Positions 33,901 through 45,889 of a DNA stretch of 64,000 bases are shown here, piece after piece. How positions within the stretch are numbered: the stretch's first letter is position 1; each line of letters opens with the position of its first letter. The stretch is from the NCBI RefSeq assembly GCF_018143015.1, contig NC_054741.1:18905736-18969735 (forward strand), written 5' to 3'. This DNA is from Lytechinus variegatus. Its lineage: Eukaryota > Echinodermata > Echinoidea > Temnopleuroida > Toxopneustidae. Below the pieces are notes generated by a model that searched no databases, was not told the DNA's origin, and saw only the letters and a program-made list of their open reading frames with translations. The position numbers and the translations under genes are program-made.

Positions 33901-36900
33901 GGGACGTATACAAGTGAGTAGATAGCTCCTATAACACATAGAGGATAGAGTAGATACGAGAGGTATTTCATAGCAGTGGTATCAAACTCAGCTGTTGCTT
34001 TCTCAGAGTCTGTAGCTGTACCAAACGTAAAGCTAGGTCTCCAACCTTCAAAGCTTATACTGACTTTAAAGGCTTTCTTCACTTTCCAAACCTAAATATG
34101 GTGAAAAGAAAAAAAAGTGCAATGATCATCAAATCACTTAATGCTACATAAAATTGAAAAACAATTCTTTCTCAACTAATGCTCAATCTTTTTCATCTAT
34201 TCTTGCTTCACTTCACCAAGTGCTAAAGCCATAATAATTTAAAGGAAAATGAAACCTTTGGAACAAGAAACCTTGTGTAAAAACAAAATAAAAATCAAAG
34301 AAGCAAATCAACAAAAGTTTGAGAAAAATCAAATAATGAGAAAGTTATGAGCATTTGAATATTGCAATCACTAATGCTATGGAGATCCTCCCATTGACTA
34401 TGGGACAAAATGTATGATGTTACTTGTGAACAACTCTCCCATTACTTTAGTATATATTTCACTTAAACTTATCACATCTATCAGTAGATCATGTATTCTT
34501 TGTATAGGAGGGCATGTAATACAGATTTTAAAAGATTACATTATGGATAAAGGGTTTGTATCACCATAAGAAAGCAAAAAGAGACATTTTGGGGGTATTT
34601 TATAGTCCATCAAAGGGAAAGATATTCACATGTGACATCACACATCTTTGTTGCATTGCCAATTGACTCATACCAAATTGAATATAAATGTTAAAAGCTA
34701 TTCCTTGTATCTTACACATAACATAGGATTTGTATATTGCATAATGTGCAAATATCATAAACAAATTAACCATCATAAACATGTGCTCTTGATTCATGTA
34801 TCCAGTGAACATCATTTCATTGATAGTCATTGTCATTTTAAACATTAATTGCAAAGAATTCTTTATCTTTATCCAAAAATTGGCAACAGGATTACAATCT
34901 GACATAATGTGAACAAAAGTTTATTTTGGTTAACAGAACATGTACAAGATATGTTATTTAAACAACATAAATTAAATCTAAAGGGCCAAATCTAAAGGCT
35001 ATTAAAATGCAATAGTAAATGCATGGGCACAATATCGGATAGAGCTTAAGTTCAAGCATTGTCTATTGCTTCCTTTAAATTTCACTTTTACCAACAGGGC
35101 GCAATGAGGGTTCATGCGCAAGTCTGCTCAGTATTTTCCTCATGCCAATAAGGTGAGTTATCTGAATAAAATAATTCATGAACATCATTATTTAAGAAAA
35201 AATAATCCAAACTCTTGGTTCACAGTGAATGAGGGGTGGATAGACAAGTGATTTTCAAACATAATGAATGCTCATTAATTTAGACTTCTATTCTTGCAGT
35301 GAAGGGTAGTGTGAACTACAATTATACTACCAGAGAGGCAAAGTAGGTCATCTTACCTCAATAACAGCTCCAATACCACAGGGTATCAAGACCAAGAGAC
35401 TGGTATTCTCATTTTGTAAGTAGAGAAAGACAATGATCTGACTGACACACCGCCATGTAACTGGGGATTACACACAAAAACAAAATAAAAACAATTATTG
35501 GTAAAGTATAGTGTGAAAAAAATCAAATAATTGCAAAATTCAAAGCATTTTTTCAGACAATTAATAAAAACATGTGTTATTTGCATCTTCAAAGTCAATC
35601 TTTGCATAGGTCAAGTAGATTTATGTGGTTTCAAGACATTTGACTTACCTTTATGCAGATTCTATTGTATAGGTAAAATAAAGTTATGGTTTTTATTTTC
35701 ATATTCATGGTTGATCAATAAAACAAATTGATTATCATGGTCATACTGAACAAGTATTTTTCTTCTCTTATCAATAGAAAGGCACAGTATATTTTCAATT
35801 TGAATAATACACATTCAAAAATTTTAAATGTCTGTACTTTAATAACAATAGTTCCAACATTTTTGTGAATACTGTATTAAGGTATAAATGTAGGAAGTAA
35901 AAACCAAGCCTCTTGAAATTCTTACCTGTTCTTATAGAAAGGCCAACCATACTATTTCTTGCCCTCCAGTAAGAAATGTCATTCTTAAAGGCTAAGAAAT
36001 CAAACAGGATCTGAAAAGATAAAAAGGTGACTGGGAGAATTAATAAAGGTAATATCCAATCAATCCATAATTTATCTCGTGAAATACACGATGACAAGGA
36101 AAGTGAAAATTTGGATTTAAAAAATAGAAACTTGGTACTTGTGCTGAATAGTTTTTTTTTACACAATTACATGCAATTTATATTGTAAATACAACCAGTA
36201 AATAATCATCATTATCATTCTAATCTGTATTGGAAACACTGCTAGAAAACTGCATTATTACACTCATCAGTGAACTGCACTTGGTATAAATTTTATTGTC
36301 GGTAAATAAAGAGAGCGTTGTGGCCCAGAGGATTAGTCTTCGGACTTTGAAACAGATGGTCATGGGTTCGAATCCCAGCCATGGCGTAATTTCCTTCAGC
36401 AAGAAATTCGTCCACGTTGTGCTGCACTCGACCCAGGTGAGGTAAGTGGGGTACCTGGCAGGAATTTATTCCTTGAAATGCCACCGTGCTGTAAAAGGCT
36501 GCGGGGCTAAAGCCAGGGTAATAATATCCAATGAAGCGCATAGGGACGCATTTGGCAGTGATGTGCGCTATATAAGCATGTTGGTATTATTATCAAAGAG
36601 ATATGTAGGATACTCACATGAAAGAAGGATACAAATATTGTTGCCATTAGAAGTACGAGATTTGTGTCTGTGAATATCGACTTAACCTCCTCTGTATCCT
36701 TTTCTGTGAAACCTAAATGATAATTTTCAAGAGAGAGAGAGAGGAGTGTATAGTAAAGAAACAAGCTACCATAAAAACATGCAGAGAGAAAAGAAGAGGG
36801 GAATAACAGAGAGACAAAGAAGAGCCACAGGTATAGTTACATAGCTATATCATGGGACAAAAACAGAGAGAAGACGAGGACACATGCAAAGAAAGAGAGA

Positions 36901-39900
36901 GAGTGAGAGTAGAAATCTAAGAGAAGAAACTATCAAAGAAACAGGAAGAGGATTAACAAAAATAGCTGTACGAAATATCATCAGACATAAAAAAGGATAG
37001 CGTAAAAAATCTGACAGAATTTGAAAAACATAAAAAAACGAAATACACGTAGATTGATAAAAACAGAGAAACAAACAAGAAAAGAGAGATAGATTCGCAG
37101 ATAAAACATAAGAAATAAATGATTACTCACCTAACTGATACATGGTACTCATCCCTTCTTCTAGACTGCCAAATAATCTAAGCTGACCAATAGATATTGG
37201 GCTGTATTCTATGGTCAATGGCATTTCTTTACAAGTAGAATTGATGGGCTGGATAAACAAAGCATGACAGATTTTTCAAGGAATGATTATCATATCAATT
37301 ATCAATGTCATTGGCAAGTACAAATGTTAGAAAAGATGTGACATGATTATTAATAATATCTATTTCAATATACAAGGATGGCTTGCAGTTCTGGTAATAT
37401 GAATATATTATATTTACATTTTCATTTGAAGGATGACAAAGTGGGACATGATTGAAGTTCGATAAGCCCTTGTGGCTTTTGGTGTTTCTACCGCATGTAC
37501 TACAACTTTCTCTCTTTTCCATTTTTAATTTTTTTTTATATTAAAGTGACATATATTCTTACTTATGATTTGATGTTTATTTGTTTTTAATTTGAATATG
37601 GAAATAAATGAAATGAAATGAATAAAGTAAGAAATCTAAAATGCAAGTTTATTATTAAGTATGCTATTCCATGTATGGTAAAAGAAATCTTCTACATGAC
37701 TGAGTGATATTCAGGTCAAAAACTTATTAAATTTATTAAATTGTATTTATAATCTATGACTGAACAGACTTGATGGTCTGAGAGTGGTGATCATATCTTT
37801 CAAAATGACTCAAATTATCATAATATCTAACAGTCAATATATCTACCTGCAGATCTTTCAGCTTTTCAGCCATCTTATGTAAGTACAAAATAGGAAGATA
37901 GTCACCTTTAGGTGTCAATCTGAAAATCAAACAAAGGACCAAATACATATTTTAATGATATGAATAAACTGGCTTAATTTCATTGCCTATAGCACACTGA
38001 AAGAGAGGAGGACAGGAAAATGAAGCAAAAATAACATTTGAAAATAAAAAACAAACATGATACATAAATATATTTGGAAGGTTTTCCAAGGATGATATAA
38101 GCTAACAAAATGTCCCAGGTGGGTGTTTCATAAAGCTGCTCGTAAAGTTACGAACGACTTTACGCACGACTGGTGACCTTTCTTGTGCCACACTATCCCT
38201 ATGTAACTCATTTAGCACCTAAGATCATGTTCCAGTCGTGCGTAAAGTTGTGCGCAACTTTACGAACAGCTTCATGAAACACCCACCAGGCTTACAAAGA
38301 GTTACGATTTATCCAATCAATCGTAACTCTAAGGAAATCCATCAGTGTCATCATTTTATGCAGGAAGTTTGTAAAATGTCCTTTGTAAACAAAAGGAGAA
38401 CACACCAAATTGTAAAGAAATCAATGAATTTATGGATATACATTCATATCTGGAAAATTGTTTGAACAAAAATGCATTTTATAGGATGACTTTGCTGGCT
38501 TTCCATAGTTGCAATTGAGCGGATCAATCGCAACTCTTTGTAAGAATAGCCCCAGGTGTTTATGTCATTTCCTGAATTCAAACAGGAAGCTTGATGGTAA
38601 TATCATTACTGATTTATCTATATTGAAGGTTCAATTATTTAATAACGTTCACAAATTGATATACCTGATATATCTGTAGATATCTGCAGGAATCTGCATT
38701 CTATGGAACACAAATGGTTCTTCTAATACTCTGAGCTCAATTCTAGGCTTCCAATGTGCTATAGGTACGACCGATTGTTCCAGAGAATCATTCTGAAATA
38801 AAAACATCATTATTATGAATACATTATCACACACTGCATGCTTCCCATGCCTTCTCTCATCTTCATCTTACTCATACTTTTCTTCTTTTTTCCCCTTAAC
38901 CTCTTCCTAATTACAAAAAAAAAGAAACAAAAACACTTGTGTCCAAAATTGTGTGTTGCACATGAAAAATTCATGATTTTCATATTGTTTCATGAAATGT
39001 CTTTAAGTTCCTGATAGGCTATCCCCGGGGGGGTGGCCACTTACATTGACGAGTGGATGCCATACGCGACCAAAAAAACACGTAAAAAGGATGTCTTTTT
39101 AACGATAGGGCACGTTACGTACGTAACGTGATAAAGGTGTAAAAAACACAAAAATAATGAAAAAAGGGTATCTATTTCGCTAGGAAAATTACGTGTTTAG
39201 GGTCGAATTTGTGGGGATGATAAAACAAAATTAAAATGTTTTATAAAGGATGTCCTTTTTGCCCCAACACTTCATGTTTAGAGTCCGATTTGCGCGAGGT
39301 GTAGAAGGTGGGGTCGTACTAAACCAAGTAAGGTAAAGCCGACGACCGAAGGACCCGTAACAATAAAACATTTTTGTACTTGTTTAGGGGTTCATTTCAG
39401 GGAATATTTGCAAAGAGTATCGTTTTGTTTCCAATACTTGTTAAGGGTAGAGTTTCACATGCCAATACTTGTTAAGGGGTGCATTTTCAGAATATGGAAA
39501 TTACGTGTTTAGGGTGCTTTTCGAGACCTCATGGTCGTGCATGGTATTCACTCGTGAAAGGAAGTGGCCCCCCCGGGTGGCTATCAAAATATCGGATCTA
39601 CACACATAGTCAGGGGGTATTTCACAAAGATTTTCATATGACTTAGAGTCTCACTTAAATACCTTGTTGCATGTGGTATAAAAGGCATGAAAGTATTGGT
39701 CACATCATGCAAAGAGGATGCGCACTTCTGCGTATTGATCAATTAGATTGCACATTGCATATCATGTACGCAACAATATTTAACCCATCTAGGCCAGGGT
39801 ATTATGGGAGTTCATATGGCGGGGGGCCCAGGGCCAGGGCCCCCCCCCCCTTGAGATCTCAGCCGTCGACCACGCAATCGTGCCGAAAATTGGCATCCCA

Positions 39901-42900
39901 GTTGCCTGGGACATAATCTACAAAATTGTATAGATATTTATTTCATGCGAATATCTATTAAGTGATTATGCTAATTTATATGTAATTAGTATGCGAAATT
40001 ATACTTTTCCTCTAATTCCCTAAATAAAGCTCCAAATGTACTTATTTTTGGTATAGGAACTCTTTGTGGTGTTCTTAGCAAGTGTACATTAAAAACAATG
40101 CGATATCATATCATTTTCTAATGTATTATATTGTTTTTAGCAATTTCTTATGTATTTCTGTGTTTTTTGTCCTTTTGTTTTTCATTGTGTTTTCAATGAA
40201 ATTGTTGGGGACTCTTCTGAGATCATAAAAAGCATTAAATAAATACATTTAGACCAGCAAAACCTAAAATAATCATACATTTATGAATTTTGGTTGAAAA
40301 CACAATTTGCATTGACTTTGTACACGAAACCACGTTTTTGAGCAATATTTGGTCTGACATGCACTTACATAATGATGTGTAATTTCGGAACCATGTACCC
40401 GGGTGACGCAAAATTGGTCTCAAAACTTGCGCAAGACTTGTAAAAAGTAAAAATTCAGCGAGCAGCGCGGTCAAAAAATTTCACGCGACGAAAATATCGT
40501 CCAATTCTTCGAGGGAGGAGGCCTCGGAGGCCCCCCCCCCTGCGGCCTAGATAGGGTTAAGTGTGACCTAAGTCATACTCAAATCTTTGTGAAACACCCC
40601 CGAGGTCAAGGAAAATGCCTGGTCACACCGCCCGCGCGTTGTTGGAGCGGTCATGGAGCGGGGAGACAAAAATCATCCCCGCTCGCTACCTTTCACCATT
40701 TTCGATTTCGATTGTTTTGTTTTTTCTCTCCCAATTTTGTGAGCGAAATTCGACCCTTTCTCCCTACCGCTCCATGACTGCTCCAATAACGCTCGGGCAG
40801 TGTGACCACGCCTAAAAGAAGGAAAGGATTTCAAAAAGCGTGGTGCCAAGCATCATCACAAGGTTCGACAAAACGTGCAAGATTCCATCGGAATATGCAA
40901 ATAGATATTTCTGACATGAATTAGCCCTAGAAACATTTAGAGAGTGATCAGAGGGGAAAAGGAGACCAAATAGGGATCTGGGGCGGTATTCTGAGGTCAT
41001 TTTATCTTTAAAATATTTCATTTTATCTCTTAAAATAAAATTGGTATTCTGAGATGACATTTTATCTCTCAGATAAAAATTTGGAATTTTATCTCGCTTA
41101 TAAATTTTATCTTGCGTATCTACAGATTATACGCAATAGAACAATGCCAGCGTAGACATACCCATCACGCATCTGGCCATTGCAACACGGATAATGTGCT
41201 TGTGCCCATGTTGCTTTGAAGAAAAAATAAAAATAAACTTAAAAGAGGGGAGGGGCTATTTTATCTCCACGACGTTGATTTCATCAGTATTTCTAGGTGA
41301 ATTAACTCCAAATGTTGACGTGAAAATTAAGAAAAATTATATATTTATTGAGAATAACACCTTAACGTTATTCCTGTACAATCATGAAGTATTTCATAAG
41401 ACTATTCTTGACTAATATTGTCTTTGAAATGATGCTTGAAAAGATGCGATATAGACTTCGAAATCTTTTTTTAGAGTATTGTCATTTTATAAAAAAAAAT
41501 CTCTGCAAAGACGCGCAAGCGTATAGTGCAAGCGTATTTGAAGTCAATTAATTGATGCATTCTCACTCCTTTGCCACACCTCCTGGTGGAATGGATTTCC
41601 ATTGGTTGAGTGATATGAGAGAGCTATAAAAGCGCGTTTCTAATTGGATATTGATTTAAAAATAGGTGTGTCTTACAAATATAAAATGAAGATAAAACTG
41701 TTCTCAGAATAGGGGAAGGCGGGGTAAGTTGTGACAGTTTTTGCTTTTTGCATGTTAGAATTGATATGATTAATAATCTTGTCGAAATAAGTACCTTGCC
41801 TTGAAATTTAATTCTTCTGAAATATTTTCCACCTATATATAACTTTCTATCCCCACACTGAAAGTCATCGTGACCTTTGAAAAAAACGATGTCAAATGGC
41901 TCAACTTGCCCCATATATGGGGTAAGTTTGAGCCACCTTCTGGGGTAAGTTGAGCCACAAAAACTATGTACAAAATGTATGGGGAGAACCAGCATGTCAA
42001 TTTTTTGTTTAAAGTCTTTTCACTTGCTAATTCTCTATAAATACTAACATCCTGTAAAAGGAAAAGAGCAGTCATGTAAATTTGCTCCTTTCAGCCTGCT
42101 TTTCAATCGATTTTTATGTTTGTTTGTTTTTTAAGATACATTACCATAGGAATTACCATGGCTCAACTTGCCCCATGCTGTTTGGCTCAACTTACCCCAG
42201 TCCGAACTTAGTGCGATAATTTTGTATCCACACATTTATTATGGATCCATCATATAAAAGACTATGACAAGAATGAAGATCCATACCTGGACTAATAATG
42301 TTGTTATCATGTCTTTATTATATTTAAAGACATGTGTGTTTATAAAGCACTTATCTATTTCACACTCTTTTTTACTTTTTTGGCTGAAATTCATATTTTT
42401 CCCTCCAAAAAACTACTTTTTGTTTCAAAGTTGGAAACAATGTGGTGGGGTTAGGGGTTATGATATGGGTCATCAATACATGACACCACCACAATGTCTG
42501 ACTCATTCATTATTGGCCTGGGGCTGGTGGCTCAACTTGCCCCTATGCTCAACTTACCCCGCCTTCCCCTACCGATCCGGAGAGATTTTAAGGGTATTTT
42601 ATCTCTCTGATTTTAACAGAGATAAAATATTTCATTTTATCAGAGATGAAATGGATCTCAGAATACCACCCCTGATTTTTGTGTGTGTATGCAGCCTTTC
42701 TATGCTCCAGGTATGTGCACATTTTAAATCATTAAATGTTTATTTTATCATTAAACTTTGGTATACATTTTGTGCTTTGAATTATGAAAATCGGAAAAGC
42801 GTATTTACTTAATGATAGTCCAATATGACATAATCCCGGGGGATACTTAGTATAAACGTAGAATACCTATGAGCCGTTGTCGAGACCCCGTTTTCAACGT

Positions 42901-44902
42901 AAATGTCCATTCCAAAGCATCACCAATTTAGAAACCCATGGAAATTCCTATTTTTTCCGTTCTGGAGATCCTCAAATTTGCGGTTCCTCGTTTCAGTGTG
43001 CGCCCATCATGAACAACATTGATGAAAATGATCAATCGAAAAACCAGCTTATTTACCGTATATTAAAAAATGTCTAATGCTGATGCGCGTTTTTGTCACA
43101 GTGCACGAATTGTCGCCTGTTCCATGGTTATCCACACTATTATATTCATGAGTCCACTTTTTAAACAGTGGACTCCTAAATAAAATAAATGACAACTGGT
43201 GTCAATTTTGCACAATGACAAAAGCACGCATCAGCATTAGACATTTCTAATATATGCGGTAAATAAGCGTAATTCATATAGTAAATCTGCATAAAAACCA
43301 TAAGATTAACCGAAGATTTTAAAAACGACCTTTGTGAATTCAGACCATTGTCTCTCGATCTGCTGTGCCTTATTAATAACAGAAAATTAGTCTCCTTCCC
43401 AGTATGCAGCAATTTATCTAATGAATATAACCCTAGACTGACCTGAGGCTTGCTATCACCAAGTAGATTAAATGCTTCCATCTTAGGAGGAGAGTATTTG
43501 GTGAGAGATGAGGTTTGATATGCGGCCATGCTTGCATCTAATCTAGCTGTACTTGAAACCTGAAGGTACACATGGATATACAGTGTGCCATTCTTCCGAG
43601 TCCTTGCTGGCAGGGAGATATTCACTGTCCTGGTTATATTAAAAGTAAAATAGAAAAATCCAAGAAAATAAGTAAATGGAAAATATATGGGGATGGAAAA
43701 GAGACACAAGGGCAAAGAAAATATGACCACCCCCCCCAAAAAAAAAGATGAACTTTTGTTGTGTAAGATTCACTATATCTACTCTTCAATTCTTTCTCTT
43801 TATTATTATCATTATTCATATTTTTGCTTATTTTGATCTTTGATGAATCAATAAACACACTTGAAGAGACAATCATAATGAAAATAGAAAGAGGAATGAG
43901 CGGAAAGTGGAAAGGCATCGACGAGGGGAAGGGGGTCATTAGGAGAGAAAGAGAAGTGTATTGGCAGCACATCAAGCACATTTAGGCATTTCAACCTCCC
44001 CCCCCCCCTGATGAAAAAAAAAGTTATTGAAAAATTATTAAACAAATTGCATTTTTTTTATTCAATAGTTTTGAATGGATACCCACCATGTCTGGTCCTC
44101 TGATATATTGAATTCTTTAACATGTAAAATTTCTGTGAGCTGACTTTCTTGAGGATGCTTTAACTTGCTCTGTGATGAATATAATCTCAGCTATGAAAGA
44201 AAGAAAGAAAGAAACACACACGTAAAAACAGGAGCTGTGGCTTACTCACAAAATCACAAATTAATAAACTTTATATGAAAAAAAACATGATTTTAATATT
44301 CTCAATTAAATTATTTTGAGGTATCTGCCTGTAAAATAAAACAAGAAATAATGATCAACTCCTTGGTATCAATTGATTTCCGCATAAACTGATTGCATTA
44401 TGAAATTGCTGCTATTTCAACTTGATCTCTCTTACATGTTTGAATGTTTGCACCTAAGGGGAAAAAAATCCAATCTTATTTATTTTATGTCAATCTTTTG
44501 AATTCCAAAGTCATAAAGAAATATGTTCAAAGTATATTTATAATCTATCATTAAGTGTGAGTTGTGCAAAACTGCAAACTATCATTTTTTCAAGGTTCAA
44601 TTTGAGGACTCAACATCTAGTATAACACAGATTTATAATGTTTAGAAAATTATTGATCATGGATGGGGACACAAGAGGGGGAGGGGCATTGAGAGAAGAA
44701 TTTTCAAAAAATGTAGTCTTCTTACCTGCAAAGGCATATTTCCTTGATTTCCTTGGTGTCTTGCAAGGCACTTATTAGCATCCTTGATGATATTGCATTG
44801 AGGTGGGTTGAAGAGATAATACATGGTGTAAACCATATTGCACAGATATCCCAACACAAGAAGGATGACTACATTGTTGACAAATGACCCGATGGATGGC
44901 AT
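30928..44902 (-). CDS. CLPTM1L: Cleft lip and palate transmembrane protein 1-like (CLPTM1L, lipid scramblase family)
   Basis: Fourteen coding exons: 44902-44726, 44190-44087, 43629-43443, 38792-38665, 37919-37847, 37248-37131, 36712-36618, 36010-35926, 35460-35357, 34091-33892, 33411-33321, 32014-31970, 31751-31636 and 31012-30928. The total is 1608 bases and 535 residues (human 538); all phases agree. Landmarks: N-terminal anchor (residues 10-30); sequons NIS (87), NIS (97) and NGT (107) in the lumenal domain; HWKPRIEL (about 169); FGFTEK-like [98 protein letters not shown]; end GKEHTD. The family are multi-pass ER proteins; human CLPTM1L is reported to scramble glucosaminyl-phosphatidylinositol for GPI-anchor synthesis. 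The start at 44902 (CACCATGC) directly precedes the membrane anchor. Intron 3 is 4.65 kb and full of nested transposons. The alternative CLPTM1 is ruled out by length and motifs. Confidence 0.96.
32211..33205. mobile_element. Non-coding mariner-like TIR element in a CLPTM1L intron (about 1 kb)
   Basis: The left end is TATACAGTGCGTATCAAAAA with TTTACACTT following; the right end mirrors it as AAGTGTAAAC...GATATGCACTCTATA. TA borders fit Tc1/mariner. No transposase ORF remains. GTGAGCAC occurs near 32374 and inverted near 33037, as in the element at 6901-9000. It lies between the exons at 33411-33321 and 32014-31970. Confidence 0.8.
34235..34625. repeat. Probable decayed foldback repeat
   Basis: It begins AAAGGAAAATGAAACCTTTG and ends near CCATCAAAGGGAAAGATA. 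Word content (CAAATAATGAGAAAGTTATG) resembles the other AAAGG-type foldbacks here, but arms could not be paired convincingly. Lies between CLPTM1L exons. Confidence 0.3.
36311..36593 (+). mobile_element. tRNA-derived SINE, copy 1
   Basis: A tRNA-like head has an A-box-like TGGCCCAGAGG (36321) and a B box GGTTCGAATCC (36365-36375). A non-tRNA body follows (GTGCTGCACTCGACCCAGGT, then GCGCTATATAAGCATG) and then a short TATTATTAT tail. Pol III promoter boxes are intact by eye. It is antisense in the CLPTM1L intron between exons 36712-36618 and 36010-35926. Confidence 0.8.
36724..37100 (+). repeat. Purine-rich low-complexity tract
   Basis: Long runs of AGAGAGA, AAGAGA and AAACAGAG words are interrupted by short unique sequence. 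It fills most of the intron between two CLPTM1L exons, right upstream of the exon ending at 36712, and on the coding strand supplies a pyrimidine-rich intron. Confidence 0.6.
38114..38290. mobile_element. Short palindromic MITE (about 175 bp)
   Basis: The left end is CCAGGTGGGTGTTTCATAAA and the right end TTCATGAAACACCCACCAGG. The arms continue through CGTAAAGTTACGAACGACTT and its complement. In CLPTM1L intron 4. Confidence 0.85.
38285..38555. mobile_element. Second MITE abutting the previous one
   Basis: Inverted ends are CTTACAAAGAGTTACGATT (from 38291) and GCAACTCTTTGTAAGAATAG (to about 38547), with GATCAATCG-type words inverted further in. Outer CCAGG/CCCAGG words are shared with the neighbouring element. 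Confidence 0.65.
39013..39585 (+). mobile_element. 'CCCGGGGGCCACTT' MITE with internal 20-bp palindrome, copy 1
   Basis: The outer ends are GATAGGCTAT..CCCGGGG and CCCCGGGTGGCTATC; inside them GAGTGGATGCCATACGCGAC is mirrored by GGTCGTGCATGGTATTCACT. A perfect palindrome CACGTTACGTACGTAACGTG lies at 39111-39130. The unit TTACGTGTTTAGGGT occurs near both ends. Copy 2 is at 48231-48770 in the same orientation. In CLPTM1L intron 3. Confidence 0.85.
39613..40601. mobile_element. TIR element carrying a nested insertion
   Basis: The left end is GGGGGTATTTCACAAAGATT and the right end AATCTTTGTGAAACACCCCC; the arms continue through ATGACTTAG / CTAAGTCATA. The interior is almost entirely the second element at 39780-40560, so the outer element was originally about 210 bp. 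Confidence 0.75.
39780..40560. mobile_element. Inner TIR element, TTAACCCATCTAGGCC ends
   Basis: The left terminus is TTAACCCATCTAGGCCAGGG and the right GGCCTAGATAGGGTTAA. TTAA at both edges may be the target duplication. It lies inside 39613-40601. Internal C-runs at 39841-39850 and 40531-40540. No ORF recognised. Confidence 0.65.
40617..40814. mobile_element. GC-rich short palindromic MITE
   Basis: The left end GCCTGGTCACACCGCCCG is mirrored by CGGGCAGTGTGACCACGCC; inside, GAGCGGTCATGGAGCGG is mirrored by CCGCTCCATGACTGCTC. It immediately follows the preceding element. Confidence 0.8.
40979..42673. mobile_element. Outer TIR element 'GGGGCGGTATTCTGAG', with nested insertion
   Basis: The left end is GGGGCGGTATTCTGAG and the right end CTCAGAATACCACCCC. 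Words TTTTATCTC / GAGATAAAA are concentrated in both arms (40998-41105 and 42596-42656). It is interrupted by the element at 41711-42571. In CLPTM1L intron 3. Confidence 0.75.
41711..42571. mobile_element. Inner TIR element 'AGGGGAAGGCGGGGTAAGTT'
   Basis: The left end is AGGGGAAGGCGGGGTAAGTT and the right end AACTTACCCCGCCTTCCCCT. Words GGCTCAACTTGCCCC and its inverse recur at about 41898, 41920, 41940, 42152, 42183 and 42530. The plus strand has a 182-codon open frame across it (42264-42812), but it crosses the element edge and resembles no transposase. Confidence 0.8.
43052..43268. repeat. Inverted repeat beside CLPTM1L exon 3
   Basis: The left arm (GCTTATTTACCGTATATTA, then AATGTCTAATGCTGATGCG) is mirrored on the right (CGCATCAGCATTAGACATTT, then TATGCGGTAAATAAGC). 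A smaller hairpin, GAGTCCACT...AGTGGACTC, sits between them at about 43150-43167. It lies 175 bp past the exon 3 donor. Confidence 0.75.
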
Positions 44903-45230
44903 GGTGATGAAAGGTGACTTGTTGATTGCACTGTCAGAAACAAAATGTTCAAAAGTTGAGAAAAATACAGATTACTAAAACATAGAGTCAAATCAAATTG
45001 CAGAAAATTGTTTTCATCTCAAAATTCTTGATCAGAATTATTCTAGCTGTCACTGGAAGATGTACTCCTTGCAGTAATCACATGCAATAAGCATTTTTTT
45101 TTCCAAGAGAAGCAGCAAAGGGTAATCAGTAGGCTGAACAAATATAATTTTGCTGCCAAGGGCAACATCGTCAATGAAGAAACTCTTCTCAAATGAAATC
45201 AGTTTACATGACCATGCAGAGAAAATAGCA

Positions 45231-45838
45231 TTAAAGGACAAGTCCACCCCAACAAAAACTTGATTTGAATAAAAAGAGAAAAATTCAACAAGCATAAGAC
45301 TGAAAATGTCATTAAAATCGGATGTAAAATAAGAAAGTTATGACATTTTAAAGTTTCGCTTTATTTCACAAAACAGTTATATGCAGTGTGCACATCTCGG
45401 TCAGTATGCAAAGGAGGGAACTGATGACATCACTCACTCACTATTTCTTTCGTATTTTATAGAAATATTTTGATTTACTCATCATTGTCATGTGAAATGA
45501 AGTTTCATTCCTCCTTGAACACATGAAATTCCATTATTTTAACATTTTGTGCTTCAGGCAAGGAGGTCCTTATCATCAAATTCGTAAAAATTGAAATATT
45601 GTATTATTCAAACAATAAAAAACACAAAAGAAATAGTGAGTGAGTGACATCGACTCCCTCATTTGGATGTAACTGGCTCGTTCATATAACTATTTTGTTA
45701 GAAATTAAGCGAAAATTTGAAATGTCATAACTTTCTTATGCTACATCCGATTTTGATGAAATTTTCAGCATTGTGCTTGTCTGATTTTTCTCTATTGATT
45801 CAAATCAACATTTTTCTGAGGTAGACTTGACATTTAAA
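45231..45838. mobile_element. Foldback MITE, 'GGACAAGTCCACC' family, copy 3
   Basis: It begins AAAGGACAAGTCCACCCC and ends GAGGTAGACTTGACATTTAA. Long inverted arms as in copies 1 and 2; most like copy 2. It lies in the intron between the CLPTM1L non-coding exon and the first coding exon. Confidence 0.85.
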
Positions 45839-45889
45839 TAACAAAGTGTAACTAAGGCAAGCACATAATACACCCTGTAACGCAGAATA

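Noticed and set aside
36311-36385. Possible functional tRNA gene with A and B boxes
   Set aside because: The tRNA-like head continues into a non-tRNA body and a TATTATTAT tail, and the acceptor stem does not pair convincingly. It is a SINE.
42264-42812. 182-codon plus-strand open frame
   Set aside because: It crosses the borders of two nested transposons, contains their terminal words, and resembles no protein family.
43176-43739. Single 187-codon minus-strand gene
   Set aside because: Only the part 43629-43443 is coding (CLPTM1L exon 3). The extensions read through a clear acceptor and donor into the introns.
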